Of a DNA stretch of 64,000 bases, positions 63,438-64,000 are shown piece after piece (within the stretch, counting starts at the first letter, position 1; each line of letters begins with the position of its first letter). Origin of the DNA: Argonema antarcticum A004/B2 (GTDB lineage Bacteria > Cyanobacteriota > Cyanobacteriia > Cyanobacteriales > Aerosakkonemataceae); the NCBI RefSeq assembly GCF_023333585.1, contig NZ_JAIQZN010000023.1, forward strand, positions 1 to 64,000, read 5' to 3'. The notes beneath the pieces are model-generated. The model was given only the letters and a program-made list of their open reading frames with translations, was not told the origin of the DNA and searched no databases. The position numbers and the translations under genes were made by a program.

Positions 63438-64000
63438 GTGTCACAGCAACCGATCCAGCCTATCAATGCTGAGGATTTACCCATTGAAGAGTACAATTTT
63501 GTTAAGGCTCAACAAGCGATATACGAACTATGTCTAGCACTTCAACAAGATGAGGCGCTCAAATCGCAACTAGAAACTGCTAAAAACCCTGATAATTTTA
63601 TCCAGGTTGCTGCCGAACTCGGCTATGATTTCACGGTTTCAGATTTGGAATTTGCCATGCGTTGGGCGCTGGAAAAGACAGATCTCGACTCCGATGAATT
63701 CGATGACTACGAACTCAGTGAAGAAGATTTAGAAGCTGTGGCGGGTGGAACGGGTCGTGCAAGAGCCATGTCAGTGAATAGTTATTGGCACGATACTGGT
63801 ATTTTAGTCAACCAACAATGTTTCCATTTAGTCGAACAATCGACAGACGCACGAAGCCAAATGGAAGTTGCGCTTGAAACGATGGAACTGTGGGTATGGA
63901 AGGGTAACAACACAGTCGAAGTATTCGATCTCGACGGAAAAGTTAGTCCGTACAAAATAACTGGCATCACTTATAATGGGCTTGCCTTGAGTTTATTACA
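63438..64000 (+). CDS. Nif11-leader family precursor-like protein, second copy (cut by window edge)
   Basis: The frame is open from a GTG at 63438 (AGCAGGAG upstream) to the window end; an ATG at 63420 overlaps that ribosome site. The leader (residues 1-104) has NFVKAQQAIYELCLALQQDE, LKSQLETAKNPDNFIQVAAE and YELSEEDLEAVAGG, with the double Gly at the same position as the first copy. After it, TGRARAMSVNSYWHDTGILV, then MELWVWKGNNTVEVFDLDG match the first copy closely. One Cys occurs in the post-GG part (NQQCFHL). The C-terminus is outside the window. Confidence 0.8.
   Translation, partial: MSQQPIQPINAEDLPIEEYNFVKAQQAIYELCLALQQDEALKSQLETAKNPDNFIQVAAELGYDFTVSDLEFAMRWALEKTDLDSDEFDDYELSEEDLEAVAGGTGRARAMSVNSYWHDTGILVNQQCFHLVEQSTDARSQMEVALETMELWVWKGNNTVEVFDLDGKVSPYKITGITYNGLALSLL

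Overview
The window comes from a cyanobacterial chromosome, most likely a filamentous, non-heterocystous one of the Oscillatoria/Microcoleus type. The reasons are a complete phycocyanin (cpc) operon, a cyanobacterial-type Rubisco activase with a small-subunit-like tail, a cyAbrB regulator, hormogonium polysaccharide (hps) genes, very frequent HIP1 octamers (GCGATCGC), and many short tandem heptamer and octamer repeats between genes. The genus is inference. I saw no tRNA, rRNA, CRISPR array or complete insertion sequence.

Layout. 0.2-7.5 kb: cpcB-A-C-D-E-F followed by three cpcG genes, all on the minus strand, with short repeats in several intergenic gaps. 7.5-15.5 kb: rluD, Rubisco activase, a MITE-like palindrome, a broken small gene, a class A beta-lactamase-like protein, a 2'-5' RNA ligase-like protein, a YCII protein, a GFA-type zinc protein and clpB. 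15.6-25.6 kb: a polysaccharide region with two HpsE-like glycosyltransferases, an FkbM methyltransferase, two paralogous GT4 enzymes around a methyltransferase, and a minus-strand operon of one sulfotransferase and three paralogous GT2 enzymes. 25.8-28.3 kb: htpG and rpmB. 28.8-35.8 kb: hpsA and three pseudopilin-like genes. 36-45.4 kb: glgB, a small secreted protein, a GST, a small lipoprotein, an FtsL-like gene, ftsI and a YyaL/DUF255 protein. 46-53 kb: cobD, an Rrf2 regulator, cyAbrB, a CLC channel, a zinc-ribbon membrane protein and an ArnT-like transferase. 53-61.5 kb: signalling and transport genes. 62.2-64 kb: an array of Nif11-leader peptide genes cut by the window edge.

How the genes work together. 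The cpc block makes phycocyanin rods, their linkers, the alpha-subunit bilin lyase and rod-core linkers. The sugar-transfer genes together with hpsA and its pseudopilins point to an exported, probably partly sulfated, polysaccharide of the kind used in gliding. FtsL-like and FtsI are divisome genes. The minus-strand trio at 54.4-59.3 kb joins a cyclase-homology receptor, a cNMP-domain MscS channel and a PstS-like lipoprotein in one probable operon.

Most unusual points. (1) The cyclase domain lacks both metal-binding aspartates and both transition-state residues, and the CNBD of the adjacent channel lacks its phosphate-binding arginine. (2) The histidine kinase at 53.1 kb has an ethylene-receptor-like membrane domain with exact spacing of Tyr, Cys and His but Asn in place of the key Asp. 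(3) Two Nif11-leader proteins, plus a truncated third copy, carry a conserved, folded-looking region after the double-glycine site rather than a variable RiPP core. (4) Tandem repeats have invaded the coding sequences of htpG and ftsI and supply the shared stop codons of ftsI and the facing gene.
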